From Bacteroidota bacterium (GTDB lineage: Bacteria; Bacteroidota; Ignavibacteria; Ignavibacteriales; Melioribacteraceae): DNA of 62,404 nucleotides. The DNA lies in NCBI GenBank assembly GCA_018818165.1, contig JAHISP010000010.1, positions 1-62,404 on the forward strand, given 5' to 3'. The notes under the pieces are model-generated. The model had not been told where the DNA came from. It was given only the letters and a program-made list of their open reading frames with translations, and searched no databases. Position numbers and translations under genes: made by a program. Positions 1 through 9,376 of the stretch are shown here, one piece after another (positions within the stretch are counted from its first letter, which is position 1; each line of letters opens with the position of its first letter).

Positions 1-2
1 AG

Positions 3-152
3 AATAATGAAGATATTAAAAAGAATAAAACTTTTAATGAAGAAAACATTAAAGCTGAAATATTAAAAGAAGAAAATGATTTCTTCACTAGGGTAATGAA
101 TAACAAAGAAAGAAAGAACTATAAAAATAACACTTTGAAGTTGTTCAAGTAA
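3..152 (+). CDS. 3' end of an unrecognised protein (partial)
   Basis: An open frame runs in from the left edge and ends at TAA 150-152, leaving 49 codons. The visible tail is very rich in Lys, Asn and Glu and ends NTLKLFK. No domain can be recognised, and the tail looks like a charged, probably flexible C-terminus. It is followed by 95 bp of AT-rich spacer before clpC and no hairpin terminator is evident. That it is a real coding end rests only on the open frame and the codon use resembling the neighbours. Function is unknown. Confidence 0.5.
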   Translation, partial: NNEDIKKNKTFNEENIKAEILKEENDFFTRVMNNKERKNYKNNTLKLFK

Positions 153-247
153 TTCTTTTATATCATTTCTTTTAACATATCTTAAAAACGTATTTTACAA
201 AATATTTAGTTAAATTTGAGTATAGATTTTAATAATTAGGTACTATA

Positions 248-2770
248 ATGGATGGTAATTTTTCAGAAAGAGTGCAAGAAGTAATTCGCTTAAGTAGAGA
301 GGAAGCTCTTAGGCTTGGACATGATTATATAGGCACAGAACATATATTATTAGGTATAATTCGTGAAGGATATGGAATTGCAGTTAAAATTCTTCAAAAT
401 TTGAATGTTGATTTATTAACTTTAAAGAAAACAGTTGAAAATACAGTTAAAACTTCTGGTGGAACATTAACAATAGGAAATATTCCATTAACAAAACAAG
501 CAGAAAAAGTCTTAAAAATTACTCAAATCGAATCAAAAATATACAAATCAAATGTAATTGGAACTGAACATATTCTACTTTCTTTGTTAAGAGATGAAGA
601 TAATATTGCAACTCAAATTTTACAACAATTTCAAGTTACTTACGAAACTGCTCGTGCAGAATTGAATGCAATTTTAAGTAGTAGTGCTTCAGCTTCTCAA
701 AAATCAAATTTCTCCACACCCATTCCAAAAGCAAAAGTTGAAAAGTCAAAAACACCAGTTCTTGATAATTTTGGAAGAGATTTAACAAAATTGGCAATTG
801 ATGATAAACTTGATCCAGTTATTGGTAGAGAACAAGAAATTGAACGAGTTGCTCAAATATTAAGCAGAAGAAAAAAGAATAATCCTGTATTAATTGGTGA
901 GCCTGGTGTTGGCAAAACTGCAATTGCCGAAGGTTTAGCTCTAAGAATTATAGAACGAAAAGTTCCTCGAATATTGCAGGATAAACGGGTTGTAACTTTG
1001 GATATTGGTGGAATGGTTGCAGGAACTAAATATCGTGGGCAGTTTGAAGAAAGAATGAAAGCTTTAATGATGGAGCTTGAAAAAGCTGATGAAGTTATTC
1101 TTTTTATTGATGAATTGCATACAATAGTTGGTGCTGGTGGTGCATCTGGTTCACTTGACGCCTCCAATATGTTTAAACCTGCACTTGCACGTGGCGAAAT
1201 TCAATGTATTGGCGCTACAACAATGGATGAATATAGAAAATATGTTGAGACTGATGGAGCTCTTGATAGAAGATTTCAAAAAGTTATTATTGAACCACCT
1301 TCCGTTGAAGATACAATTGAAATATTGAACAATATCAAATTTAAATATGAAGAACATCATAGTGTAAAATATACTGATGATGCTATAAATGCGGCTGTTA
1401 ATTTGAGCGAAAGATATATTACTGATAGATATTTTCCTGATAAAGCAATTGATGTGCTGGATGAAGCTGGTTCAAGAGTTCATATGGGTAACTTTAGAGT
1501 TTCCGATGAAATTATAAGACTAGAAGAAGAAATTGATAAAATTAAAAGAGATAAAATTACAGTTGTTAAACGACAAGATTATGAAGAAGCTGCTCATTTA
1601 AGAGATACAGAAAGAAGTCTGCAATTAGAGTTGGAAACGGAAAAAGATAGGTGGGAGCAAGAAACTAAAGATTTAGTTTATGATGTAACAGAAGATGATA
1701 TTGCTACTGTTGTTGCCATGATGACTGGAATTCCTGTTACAAACGTGGCGCTTGAAGAATCTGAAAAACTAATGAAGATGGAAAGCGTATTAAAGGAAAG
1801 TATTGTTGGGCAAGATGAAGCTATTGGTAAATTATCCAAAGCAATAAGAAGAACACGTGCTGGATTAAAAAGTCCTAATAAACCAATTGGCAACTTTATC
1901 TTCTTAGGTCCAACAGGTGTTGGTAAAACAGAATTAGCAAAAGTTCTTGCAAAATATCTTTTTGATTCTGAAGATGCGCTCATTAGAATTGATATGAGCG
2001 AATACATGGAAAAACATTCAGTTTCTCGTTTAGTAGGTGCACCTCCAGGATATGTTGGATTTGAAGAGGGTGGACAACTAACTAAAAAAGTTAGACGAAA
2101 ACCTTATTCGGTTATTCTATTTGATGAAATTGAAAAAGCACATCAAGATGTATTTAATATTTTATTACAAGTATTGGATGATGGTGTTTTGACTGATAGT
2201 CTTGGTAGAAAAATTGATTTTAAAAATACAATTATTATTATGACTTCAAATATTGGAACAAAATCAATACGTGATACTGGTGGCTTTGGTTTTAGTGGTG
2301 ATGAAGAGGTTGACAAATATAAAAATCTTAAAAATACTGTTGAAAGTGCATTAAAGGATTTATTTAATCCTGAATTTTTGAACCGTGTGGATGACACTAT
2401 TGTTTTCAGAAATCTTGACAAAGCTGATATTACTAAAATTATTAAAATTGAATTAAAGGATTTAATTAAAAATTTAAGTAGAAACAAAATGGAAATTGAG
2501 CTTGATGCATCTGCTGATATATTTTTAACTGATAAAGGCTTTGATCCAAAATTTGGTGCTCGTCCGTTGAAACGTGCTATTCAAACTTATATTGAAGATC
2601 CACTTTCAGAAGAGCTATTACTCGGAAATATTAAATCTGGAGATAAAATTATTGTTTCTCACCCAGAGGGGAATGATAATTTGATATTTAATACAGAAAA
2701 GCAAATTGAAATATCTTCAAAAATGAAAGATAAACACGAACCTGATATTTCTGAAAAAGAAGAAAATTAA
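248..2770 (+). CDS. clpC: ClpC-type AAA+ ATPase (Clp protease ATP-binding subunit)
   Basis: This 840-residue Hsp100 protein unfolds substrates and feeds them to the ClpP peptidase in the cytoplasm. Two Clp-N repeats occupy about residues 1-145. The first AAA+ module has Walker A GEPGVGKT near 217 and Walker B with FIDELH. A UVR-like coiled middle domain lies at about 420-465, which separates ClpC from ClpA. The second AAA+ module has Walker A GPTGVGKT near 554 and LFDEIEKAH. A GGFGFSG loop near 678 sits where ClpC carries its ClpP-docking loop. Length is normal for the family (about 810-850). The ATG is preceded by TTAGG, a weak ribosome site. A hairpin terminator follows directly. clpP and mcsAB are not in the window. 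Confidence 0.96.
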   Translation: MDGNFSERVQEVIRLSREEALRLGHDYIGTEHILLGIIREGYGIAVKILQNLNVDLLTLKKTVENTVKTSGGTLTIGNIPLTKQAEKVLKITQIESKIYKSNVIGTEHILLSLLRDEDNIATQILQQFQVTYETARAELNAILSSSASASQKSNFSTPIPKAKVEKSKTPVLDNFGRDLTKLAIDDKLDPVIGREQEIERVAQILSRRKKNNPVLIGEPGVGKTAIAEGLALRIIERKVPRILQDKRVVTLDIGGMVAGTKYRGQFEERMKALMMELEKADEVILFIDELHTIVGAGGASGSLDASNMFKPALARGEIQCIGATTMDEYRKYVETDGALDRRFQKVIIEPPSVEDTIEILNNIKFKYEEHHSVKYTDDAINAAVNLSERYITDRYFPDKAIDVLDEAGSRVHMGNFRVSDEIIRLEEEIDKIKRDKITVVKRQDYEEAAHLRDTERSLQLELETEKDRWEQETKDLVYDVTEDDIATVVAMMTGIPVTNVALEESEKLMKMESVLKESIVGQDEAIGKLSKAIRRTRAGLKSPNKPIGNFIFLGPTGVGKTELAKVLAKYLFDSEDALIRIDMSEYMEKHSVSRLVGAPPGYVGFEEGGQLTKKVRRKPYSVILFDEIEKAHQDVFNILLQVLDDGVLTDSLGRKIDFKNTIIIMTSNIGTKSIRDTGGFGFSGDEEVDKYKNLKNTVESALKDLFNPEFLNRVDDTIVFRNLDKADITKIIKIELKDLIKNLSRNKMEIELDASADIFLTDKGFDPKFGARPLKRAIQTYIEDPLSEELLLGNIKSGDKIIVSHPEGNDNLIFNTEKQIEISSKMKDKHEPDISEKEEN

Positions 2771-2800
2771 ATTTATTAAACATTATTTATTTTATTTAGA

Positions 2801-2827
2801 AGTAATCCAATATGGGTTACTTTTTTA
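2801..2827 (+). terminator. Intrinsic terminator of clpC
   Basis: Arms AGTAATCC and GGGTTACT (one G-U pair) enclose a 5-nt loop and run straight into a T6 tract at 2821-2826. It lies 30 bp after the clpC stop. An in-frame ATG for the next gene at 2812 would fall inside this loop, so that start is unlikely. Confidence 0.8.
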
Positions 2828-2841
2828 TTAGTGAGACCTTT

Positions 2842-4104
2842 ATGAAAGGAATATTATTTATTTTATTTGTTTGTAGTAGTCTATTTGCACAAGACAATTT
2901 TAATAAAAACTTTAATGATAAAACATTACGGTTTGATTTTTATCATGTAGGAAATAGTGAATCTGAACAAATTGTATTTGATGAATTAATTGAAGAACCA
3001 ATTTGGGGTGGTCCTAAAATAAATCTTATAGATACTTTAAATCTAGGCGCATATAAAGTTGCATTATTAAATGGAGAAAATGAAATTATATATTCAAAAG
3101 GGTTTTCAACACTATTTAAGGAATGGCAGGCAACAAGAGAAGCAAAAGAATTAACTCGAGCTTACAGCGGTGCAATTATTTTCCCTTATCCTAAGAGAAA
3201 TGTTACTTTAAAATTATATTCCAGAAATAAAGAGAATAATTTTGAAGAAATTTATTCTTTGAATATTGACCCAACAAATTATTTCATCAGAAAGGGGAAT
3301 GATGAAAAATACGAAACTGACAAAATAAAATATTCTGGTAATCCATCCGAAAAATATGATATTGCATTTATCCCAGAAGGTTACACCGCTGATGAAATGG
3401 ATAAATTTATTTCTGATTGTAATTTGTTAACTAATTATCTTTTTGAATATGCTCCATTTGACCAGTTGGAATCTGAATTTAATTTTTGGGCAATTAAAGC
3501 ACCATCTCAAGAATCTATTTGTGATATTCCAGCAGATAGTATTTGGGGAAATACTTTACTAAATTCATCCTACTATACTTTTGATAGCGAAAGATATTTG
3601 ATGACAGAAGATTATCAGAAAGTCTGTGATGTTGCTTCAAATGCACCTTACGACCAAATATATATTTTAGCTAATTCCAAGAAATATGGTGGTGGAGCAA
3701 TTTTTAATTTTTATTCATTAACTGTTACAAACGACCCAAAATTTAAGGAAATATTTATCCACGAACTTGGTCATGGACTTGCTGGTTTAGCTGATGAATA
3801 TGGTTATGATAATTCTTTTGAGAATTTTTATCCAAAAGGGGTTGAGCCATGGGAAAAAAACATTACAACTTTAAATAATTTCTCTTCCAAGTGGGAAAAT
3901 GATATTGATTCAAGCATTCCAGTGCCAACACCAGATGAACAGAAATATGAAGATATAATTGGAGTTTTTGAAGGTGGGGGATATGTGGCAAAAGGTGTTT
4001 ACCGTCCTACACATAATTCCATTATGAGAACTCTGGAAGCAAAGGAGTTTAATAAACCGAGTAAACAAGCAATTAGAGAAGTGATATTATTTTATTCAAA
4101 ATAA
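2842..4104 (+). CDS. Secreted M64-family zinc metallopeptidase
   Basis: The 420-residue product begins with a short signal peptide (MKGILFILFVCSSLFA, cleavage likely before QDN), so it is exported to the periplasm or beyond. The motif HELGHGLAGLADEY at about residues 307-320 matches the HExxHxxxxLxDEY zinc signature of peptidase family M64 (IgA peptidase family). The preceding IPEGYTADEMDKF segment is also typical of that family. The N-terminal 150 residues are probably a beta-rich M64_N-like domain. I chose ATG 2842 because an upstream in-frame ATG at 2812 lies in the clpC terminator and would bury the signal peptide. The start has no good Shine-Dalgarno site and only 15 bp separate it from the T tract. 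The substrate cannot be read from sequence, and no T9SS C-terminal domain is visible. Confidence 0.85.
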   Translation: MKGILFILFVCSSLFAQDNFNKNFNDKTLRFDFYHVGNSESEQIVFDELIEEPIWGGPKINLIDTLNLGAYKVALLNGENEIIYSKGFSTLFKEWQATREAKELTRAYSGAIIFPYPKRNVTLKLYSRNKENNFEEIYSLNIDPTNYFIRKGNDEKYETDKIKYSGNPSEKYDIAFIPEGYTADEMDKFISDCNLLTNYLFEYAPFDQLESEFNFWAIKAPSQESICDIPADSIWGNTLLNSSYYTFDSERYLMTEDYQKVCDVASNAPYDQIYILANSKKYGGGAIFNFYSLTVTNDPKFKEIFIHELGHGLAGLADEYGYDNSFENFYPKGVEPWEKNITTLNNFSSKWENDIDSSIPVPTPDEQKYEDIIGVFEGGGYVAKGVYRPTHNSIMRTLEAKEFNKPSKQAIREVILFYSK

Positions 4105-4135
4105 AAAGTTAAAAAGTATTAAATATTAAACGCAT

Positions 4136-4207
4136 GTCTTTCCTAAATGTTCTAATCTGGAATCTTTCATGTGTATAAGATTACCGCTTAAAACATGGTG
4201 ACATGAC
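4136..4207. repeat. Dispersed GTCATTCC repeat, copy A (degenerate)
   Basis: This 72-bp stretch aligns end to end with copies at 10311-10383 and 61127-61198. It starts GTCTTTCCTAAATG, contains TCTGGAATCTT in the same place as the others, and ends CATGAC where they end GAATGAC or TAATGAC. The terminal inverted repeat is decayed here. It fills the gap between the peptidase and phosphatase genes, and its last bases form an ATG in frame with the phosphatase. Confidence 0.7.
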
Positions 4208-4226
4208 AATCAAAAAAGCAAAAAAT

Positions 4227-5459
4227 ATGAAACAGAAAAAATTATACAGAGCTTTAGACACAGTAGCATCACAGCATTTTGATACTGAAAAAGAATTGTT
4301 AATAGAGATTTTAACCCAAGTTGTCGAAAACTATCATATTCATATTACTGGAGGTAGGCTTTGGCAATTAAATGTTCAAAACGAATGCTACGATTTACTC
4401 TACCAAATTGGGAATGTTGAAAAAATTGATAGTTCATTTGTGCTTAGTTTAAGAGAAAATCCAATATTTGAAAAAGTAACTGCTGAACGGACTATTCTTG
4501 CAAATGAAACAAATCACTATTTAATTGAAAAAGGAATATTTAAATATTCTGCTTCTGGAGTTGGTGATAAGAAAAAAGTAGGCGGAAAACGATTTTATGA
4601 ATATATTTTTGCTGTAAATAGTGAGGAAGTAAATGAAGATTTATACTATTCGCTAAACATTGTGGCAACAATTCTTACGTCAAAAATAAATGATAATCGT
4701 CATAAAGATTCACAAAGAGAAATTAATTACGATATTGATGAAGCAAAAAAACTTCAAAAAAGCATACTGCCAGAGCATGAAAGAATTTTTAATGGTTATT
4801 CTCTTTTTGGGGTAACAATTCCAGCAAAAACAATGAGTGGTGATTTTTTTGATTATCTAAATTTTGGATCTGAATCAGATAGACTTGGTATTATTGTTGG
4901 AGATGCTGCTTCTAAAGGAATTAGTGCGGCGGCTGAAGCAATGTATATTACTGGTGCCATACGAATGGCTGTAAATTTTGAAATTAAAATATCGGCATTA
5001 TTAACAAAATTGAATAAAATAATTAATAAAATTTTTACAGATGATAGATTCACTACACTTTTTTATGGCGAAATATCAAATGATGAAAAAGGACTTTTTC
5101 TTTATGGAAATGCTGGGCATAATGCTCCTTTATTCTATTCAGTTAGCAAAAAGGAAATTAAATATTTACATTCAACAGGTCCATTATTAGGACCAGCACC
5201 TAATTCAAAATATAAAACAGATAGCATAAATATTGAAATTGGAGATGTCCTAGTAATATATTCTGATGGAATTGTTGAAGCCGCTGATACAAATTTTGAC
5301 TTTTATGAAGAAAAAAGGTTGGAAAAATTAATAATAGAGAACTGTCACTTATCACCAAAAGACCTTACTTTAACTATTCTGGATGATGTAAATAAATTTG
5401 CTACTAATGGAATGTATAGTGATGACAAAACAATTGTAGTTGTTAAACGATTGAGTTGA
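4227..5459 (+). CDS. SpoIIE/RsbU-type PP2C serine phosphatase with N-terminal GAF-like region
   Basis: The C-terminal half carries the metal-binding motifs of SpoIIE/RsbU phosphatases: MSGDFFDY, VGDAASKG, IYSDGIVEA and SDDKTIVV, preceded by the AKKLQKSILP segment seen in this class. The N-terminal 180 residues look like a GAF-type sensor, though no ligand residues can be assigned. Enzymes of this kind dephosphorylate anti-anti-sigma (STAS) proteins in partner-switching pathways, but no STAS or RsbW-like gene is present here. ATG 4227 is preferred (410 residues). An in-frame ATG at 4203 adds eight residues encoded partly by the end of repeat copy A. Neither start has a strong ribosome site. 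Confidence 0.9.
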   Translation: MKQKKLYRALDTVASQHFDTEKELLIEILTQVVENYHIHITGGRLWQLNVQNECYDLLYQIGNVEKIDSSFVLSLRENPIFEKVTAERTILANETNHYLIEKGIFKYSASGVGDKKKVGGKRFYEYIFAVNSEEVNEDLYYSLNIVATILTSKINDNRHKDSQREINYDIDEAKKLQKSILPEHERIFNGYSLFGVTIPAKTMSGDFFDYLNFGSESDRLGIIVGDAASKGISAAAEAMYITGAIRMAVNFEIKISALLTKLNKIINKIFTDDRFTTLFYGEISNDEKGLFLYGNAGHNAPLFYSVSKKEIKYLHSTGPLLGPAPNSKYKTDSINIEIGDVLVIYSDGIVEAADTNFDFYEEKRLEKLIIENCHLSPKDLTLTILDDVNKFATNGMYSDDKTIVVVKRLS

Positions 5460-5593
5460 TAACTATTTATCTTCATTTGGTAATCCAATTCTATTAACTC
5501 TTTTCTTTGTTGCAGTTTGGAAAGCGTTGTATCGGGATGATCAGCAAAAGTAATTGTTAAAAATAGTAATATTAATATTGTAATTATTTTCAT
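5345..5593 (-). pseudogene. Possible truncated gene for a small exported protein, antisense to the phosphatase 3' end
   Basis: On the minus strand an ATG at 5593 opens an 82-codon frame. The first 17 residues form a convincing signal peptide (MKIITILILLFLTITFA), followed by a charged helical stretch. After about 44 codons it enters the antisense of the phosphatase gene and there lacks any family-like character. The likeliest reading is a 5' remnant of an exported protein whose 3' part has been lost. A chance frame is also possible. No function is proposed. Confidence 0.25.
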
Positions 5594-5737
5594 TCTTTAC
5601 TCGAAATCAGTAATAACATAACCAAACCTAGGGAACATCATTACTATCAAACTTTCCTATAAAATTAATTTCTATGAGTTTTGTTTTATACATCTAAAAT
5701 GACCAATGAAAGAATTATGTAGTTAAAACCAATAATA

Positions 5738-5769
5738 TTTGTCCTCTAAACCTAAAATTCTTATATTTC
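5738..5769 (+). promoter_or_regulatory. Promoter of the threonine operon (TTTG-N20-TATATTTC)
   Basis: TTTG at 5738-5741 is followed by exactly 20 bp and TATATTTC at 5762-5769. This fits the Bacteroidota primary-sigma promoter (TTTG about 20 bp upstream of TAnnTTTG). It predicts a transcript start near 5777 and a leader of about 90 nt before thrA. No threonine/isoleucine-rich leader peptide or terminator-antiterminator pair is visible. The rest of 5594-5865 holds no gene that I can see. Confidence 0.6.
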
Positions 5770-5865
5770 GACCTCAATATTAAATAATATGCAAATGTTT
5801 TAAGCATTATAACGCTAATGGCATATTTAAAGAATAAGATAACAATATAAGTGAATATATATCCA

Positions 5866-8319
5866 ATGAAAGTATTAAAATTTGGGGGTTCTTCAGTAGG
5901 TACTCCAGAAAGAATAGAAAATGTAATAAAAATTCTTAAAAGCTATAATAATGAAAAAATATCGGTGATATTTTCTGCTTTCCAGACTGTTACTGATAAT
6001 TTAATAAAATTAGGTGAATTAGCTAAAGACAGTAATGAAGATTATCTAAAATTATTGGATGAAGTTAAAAAGAAACATACCGATGCAATTATTGCATTAA
6101 TTCCAAAATCCAAGAGTAAAAAATCAAATGAATATGTTGATTCGCTTTTTGATGATTTGTCTGGAATGCTTAAAGGTGTTTTTCTGCTTCGAGAATTAAC
6201 CCCAAGAACGCTTGATTATCTTACAAGTTTTGGCGAAAGATTATCTTGTTTTATTATTGCAGAAGCTCTTAATGCAAAAGGGATTAAAAGTGAATTCCTA
6301 AAAGCAAGTGATGTTGTTAAAACAGATTCAAACTATACTAATGCAAAAGTTGATTTTGAAAAAACCAATAAAAATATTAAAGCATATTTTGCAACGCATA
6401 ATGACAAAATGCAGATTGTAACTGGATTTATTGCGTCAAATGATGAAGGTGAAATTACTACTCTTGGAAGAGGTGGTTCTGACTATTCTGCGTCAATTTT
6501 TGGTGCTGCATTAAAAGCGGAAGAAATTCAAATATGGACTGACGTTGATGGAATATTAACTGCAGATCCAAGAAAAGTTAAAGAAAGTTATCCTCTTAAA
6601 GCTGTTACATACGAAGAAGCAATGGAGCTTTCGCATTTTGGTGCCAAAGTAATTCATCCTCCAACAATGTTGCCAGCTTTGCAAAGTAGTATTAAAATTA
6701 GAATTAAAAATACTTTTAATCCAGAATATCCTGGTACCGTTATTGTTAAGAGAGACAAAACAGTTAAATTTAATTTAAAAGGTATTTCTTCCATAGATGA
6801 TATTGCGCTGCTTACTATTAAAGGCGGTGGAATGGTTGGTGTTACTGGTATTGCTTCACGTTTGTTCACGGCATTGGCTTCAAAGGAAATAAATATAATT
6901 CTTATTACTCAAGGCTCATCCGAGCATAGTATTTGTCTGGCTATTTTGCCAAAGCATACAAAAGAAGCCAAAATTGTAATTGAAAAAGAATTCAAAAATG
7001 AAATTGCTGATGGTAAAATAAATGAAGTAATTACTGAAAATAATCTTTCAATAATTGCTGTTGTTGGCGAAGATTTGCGTCAAACTCCAGGAATAACGGG
7101 CAAAGTATTTGAAGCACTTGGTAAAAGCGGGATAAATATAAACGCAATTGCGCATGGTTCTTCACAATTAAATCTTTCTCTTGTTGTTTCAAAAGCTAAT
7201 TTAGCGGAATCCTTAAATGTTTTACACGAATCATTATTTCTCAAGAAAAAGAAAAAAGTAAATGTTTTTATTGTTGGACCTGGTGTTGTGGGTGGAGCTT
7301 TGTTGAATATAGTTGGGGAGCAGCTTGGCTATTTTAGTTCAAAATTAAATACAGAATTTAATTTGGTTGGAATTGCTAACAGTAAAAAAATGATTTTAAA
7401 TAAATCTGGAATAAATATATCTGAGTGGAAGACAGAGTTATTGAAGAGTGAAATAAAATCGAACCTTGATAAATTTATTACTTCTATGAAAGAGATGAAT
7501 TTGCAAAACTCCATTTTAGTTGATTCTACAGCTGTTAATATTTTATCAAAAAGATATAGTGAAATTTTAGCTTCTGGAATTTCTGTTGTTACACCAAATA
7601 AAATTGCAAATTCTGAAAATTATAAAGCGTATAAAGAAATTAGAGATTCTGCATCAAAAGGAAACGCAGAGTTTAAATATGAAACAAACGTTGGTGCAGC
7701 GTTGCCAATTATTGAAACTCTTAAGGATTTAATTAATAACGGTGATGAATTAATTAAAATTGAAGGTGTTCTTTCTGGAACTTTGAGTTACATTTTTAAC
7801 TCGTTAAAAGAAGGCAAGAAGTTTTCGGATGTAGTTAAAGATGCTAAAGCAAAAGGATTTACCGAACCAGATCCACGTGATGATTTAAGTGGATTAGATA
7901 TTGCTCGTAAACTTCTAATTTTAATTCGTGAATCTGGAAAAGAAATTGAATTAAGCGATATAGTAGTGGACAATCTTGTTCCAGAAAAATTACGCAAAAT
8001 TAAAGATGTAAATAAATTCTTGATTGCATTGGAAAAATATGATAGCCAGTTTGAAGAAATGCGATTAAAATCTAAAGAAAAAAACGAAGTTCTTGCATAT
8101 GTAGCAAAATATGAAAAAGGAAAAGCCACAGTAAAAATAGAAGAAATTAATATTGACCATCCTTTTTATAATTTGAAAGGAATTGAAAATATTGTTTCAT
8201 TTACAACAAATTATTATAAAGAAATACCACTTGTAATTAAAGGTCCAGGTGCTGGTCCAGCATTTACAGCTTCAGGTGTATTATCAGACATATTAAAAAT
8301 TGCAAATAGTAAAGGATAA
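5866..8319 (+). CDS. thrA: Bifunctional aspartokinase / homoserine dehydrogenase
   Basis: The 817-residue fusion catalyses the first step (aspartate to aspartyl phosphate) and the third step (aspartate semialdehyde to homoserine) of threonine synthesis. Residues 1-290 form the kinase domain, opening with KFGGSSVG and containing the TLGRGGSDYSA segment. Two ACT regulatory domains follow at about 305-455, with LITQGSSEHSI. The homoserine dehydrogenase starts near 463 with NAD(P)-binding FIVGPGVVGGALL and contains VTPNKIAN and TEPDPRDDLSG. Domain order and length match E. coli ThrA (820). ATG 5866 gives the canonical start MKVLKFGG; an in-frame GTG at 5851 is less likely. Threonine feedback through the ACT domains is expected from the family but not demonstrable here. 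It is the first gene of thrA-asd-thrB-thrC. Confidence 0.96.
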   Translation: MKVLKFGGSSVGTPERIENVIKILKSYNNEKISVIFSAFQTVTDNLIKLGELAKDSNEDYLKLLDEVKKKHTDAIIALIPKSKSKKSNEYVDSLFDDLSGMLKGVFLLRELTPRTLDYLTSFGERLSCFIIAEALNAKGIKSEFLKASDVVKTDSNYTNAKVDFEKTNKNIKAYFATHNDKMQIVTGFIASNDEGEITTLGRGGSDYSASIFGAALKAEEIQIWTDVDGILTADPRKVKESYPLKAVTYEEAMELSHFGAKVIHPPTMLPALQSSIKIRIKNTFNPEYPGTVIVKRDKTVKFNLKGISSIDDIALLTIKGGGMVGVTGIASRLFTALASKEINIILITQGSSEHSICLAILPKHTKEAKIVIEKEFKNEIADGKINEVITENNLSIIAVVGEDLRQTPGITGKVFEALGKSGININAIAHGSSQLNLSLVVSKANLAESLNVLHESLFLKKKKKVNVFIVGPGVVGGALLNIVGEQLGYFSSKLNTEFNLVGIANSKKMILNKSGINISEWKTELLKSEIKSNLDKFITSMKEMNLQNSILVDSTAVNILSKRYSEILASGISVVTPNKIANSENYKAYKEIRDSASKGNAEFKYETNVGAALPIIETLKDLINNGDELIKIEGVLSGTLSYIFNSLKEGKKFSDVVKDAKAKGFTEPDPRDDLSGLDIARKLLILIRESGKEIELSDIVVDNLVPEKLRKIKDVNKFLIALEKYDSQFEEMRLKSKEKNEVLAYVAKYEKGKATVKIEEINIDHPFYNLKGIENIVSFTTNYYKEIPLVIKGPGAGPAFTASGVLSDILKIANSKG

Positions 8320-8323
8320 AAAA

Positions 8324-9376
8324 ATGGAACATAAAATTAAAGTTGGAATTTTAGGTGCAACAGGTAGTGTTGGTCAAAAATTTATTGAATTACTAAAAGA
8401 TCATCCGTGGTTTGAAATTGCTGAACTTGGCGCATCGGAACGCTCTGCTGGCAAAAAGTATATTGATGCAACAAATTGGATAATGAAAAATCAATTGCAG
8501 CCAGAAGTAGCCAATATTGTTGTAAAAGAATGTACCCCAGATTATGAATCAAAATTAATATTTTCTGGCTTGGATTCATCCGTTGCTGAGCAAATAGAAA
8601 CTGATTTTGCAAACGCTGGATATTTTGTAATTTCAAATTCAAGAAATCACCGTTTCGATAAAGATGTTCCTTTGATGATTCCAGAAGTAAATGCTGATCA
8701 CCTAAAATTGATAGATTCACAGCCATATAAAGGTGGAATTGTTACAAATCCAAACTGCTCTACTATTGGGATGATTCTAGCACTTAAGCCACTGCATGAT
8801 GCATTTAAAATTAAAAAAATAAATGTTGTAACTATGCAAGCTCTTTCTGGTGGCGGGTATCCTGGTGTTCCAAGTCTGGATATTATTGATAATGTGATTC
8901 CATATATCGGTGGCGAAGAGGAAAAGATGGAAACAGAACCGAGAAAAATATTAGGTAAACTTGGCGATGGTGAAATAATATTTAATAATGACATTAAAAT
9001 TAGTGCTCAATGTAATAGAGTTGCAGTTATTGATGGACATTTGGAAACTGTGCAAGTTGAGTTTGAAAATAAACCTACTAAAGAAGAAATTATTGAAGCT
9101 TGGGAAAATTTCAAAGGTGTTCCACAAGAATTGAATTTACCTTTTGCACCAGTAAAACCAGTTCATTATTTTTCACAAAATAATTTACCACAACCAAAGT
9201 TACAGCGTGATATTGAAAACGGTATGGCTGCTTCTGTAGGACGTTTGCGCGAAGACCCATTATTCCATTACAAGTTTATTGTTCTTTCTCACAACACTGT
9301 GCGTGGGGCTGCTGGTGGAACTATCTTAAATGCAGAATTACTTAAGGCTCAAGGCTATTTGGATAAAATAGCATGA
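8324..9376 (+). CDS. asd: Aspartate-semialdehyde dehydrogenase, fungal/archaeal-type
   Basis: This 350-residue NADP-dependent enzyme reduces aspartyl phosphate to aspartate semialdehyde, the step between the two ThrA activities. The Rossmann motif GILGATGSVGQKF is at the N-terminus. The catalytic cysteine is in TNPNCSTIG (about Cys145), and the catalytic His is probably in the VIDGHLE segment. Length and local sequence fit the yeast Hom2/methanogen type better than the usual enterobacterial form. ATG 8324 has an AAAGGA ribosome site 7 bp upstream, only 4 bp after thrA. An in-frame TTG at 8300 inside thrA is rejected. The stop overlaps the thrB start (ATGA), indicating translational coupling. 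Confidence 0.94.
   Translation: MEHKIKVGILGATGSVGQKFIELLKDHPWFEIAELGASERSAGKKYIDATNWIMKNQLQPEVANIVVKECTPDYESKLIFSGLDSSVAEQIETDFANAGYFVISNSRNHRFDKDVPLMIPEVNADHLKLIDSQPYKGGIVTNPNCSTIGMILALKPLHDAFKIKKINVVTMQALSGGGYPGVPSLDIIDNVIPYIGGEEEKMETEPRKILGKLGDGEIIFNNDIKISAQCNRVAVIDGHLETVQVEFENKPTKEEIIEAWENFKGVPQELNLPFAPVKPVHYFSQNNLPQPKLQRDIENGMAASVGRLREDPLFHYKFIVLSHNTVRGAAGGTILNAELLKAQGYLDKIA

Noticed and set aside
211-218. TAAATTTG upstream of clpC as a promoter -7 element
   Set aside because: No TTTG-like element lies 19-21 bp upstream, and TAAATTTG is common by chance in this AT-rich DNA. Left unassigned.
853-1167. Minus-strand open frame of about 100 codons inside clpC
   Set aside because: It is antisense to highly conserved ATPase motifs and has no family character; a shadow of codon bias.
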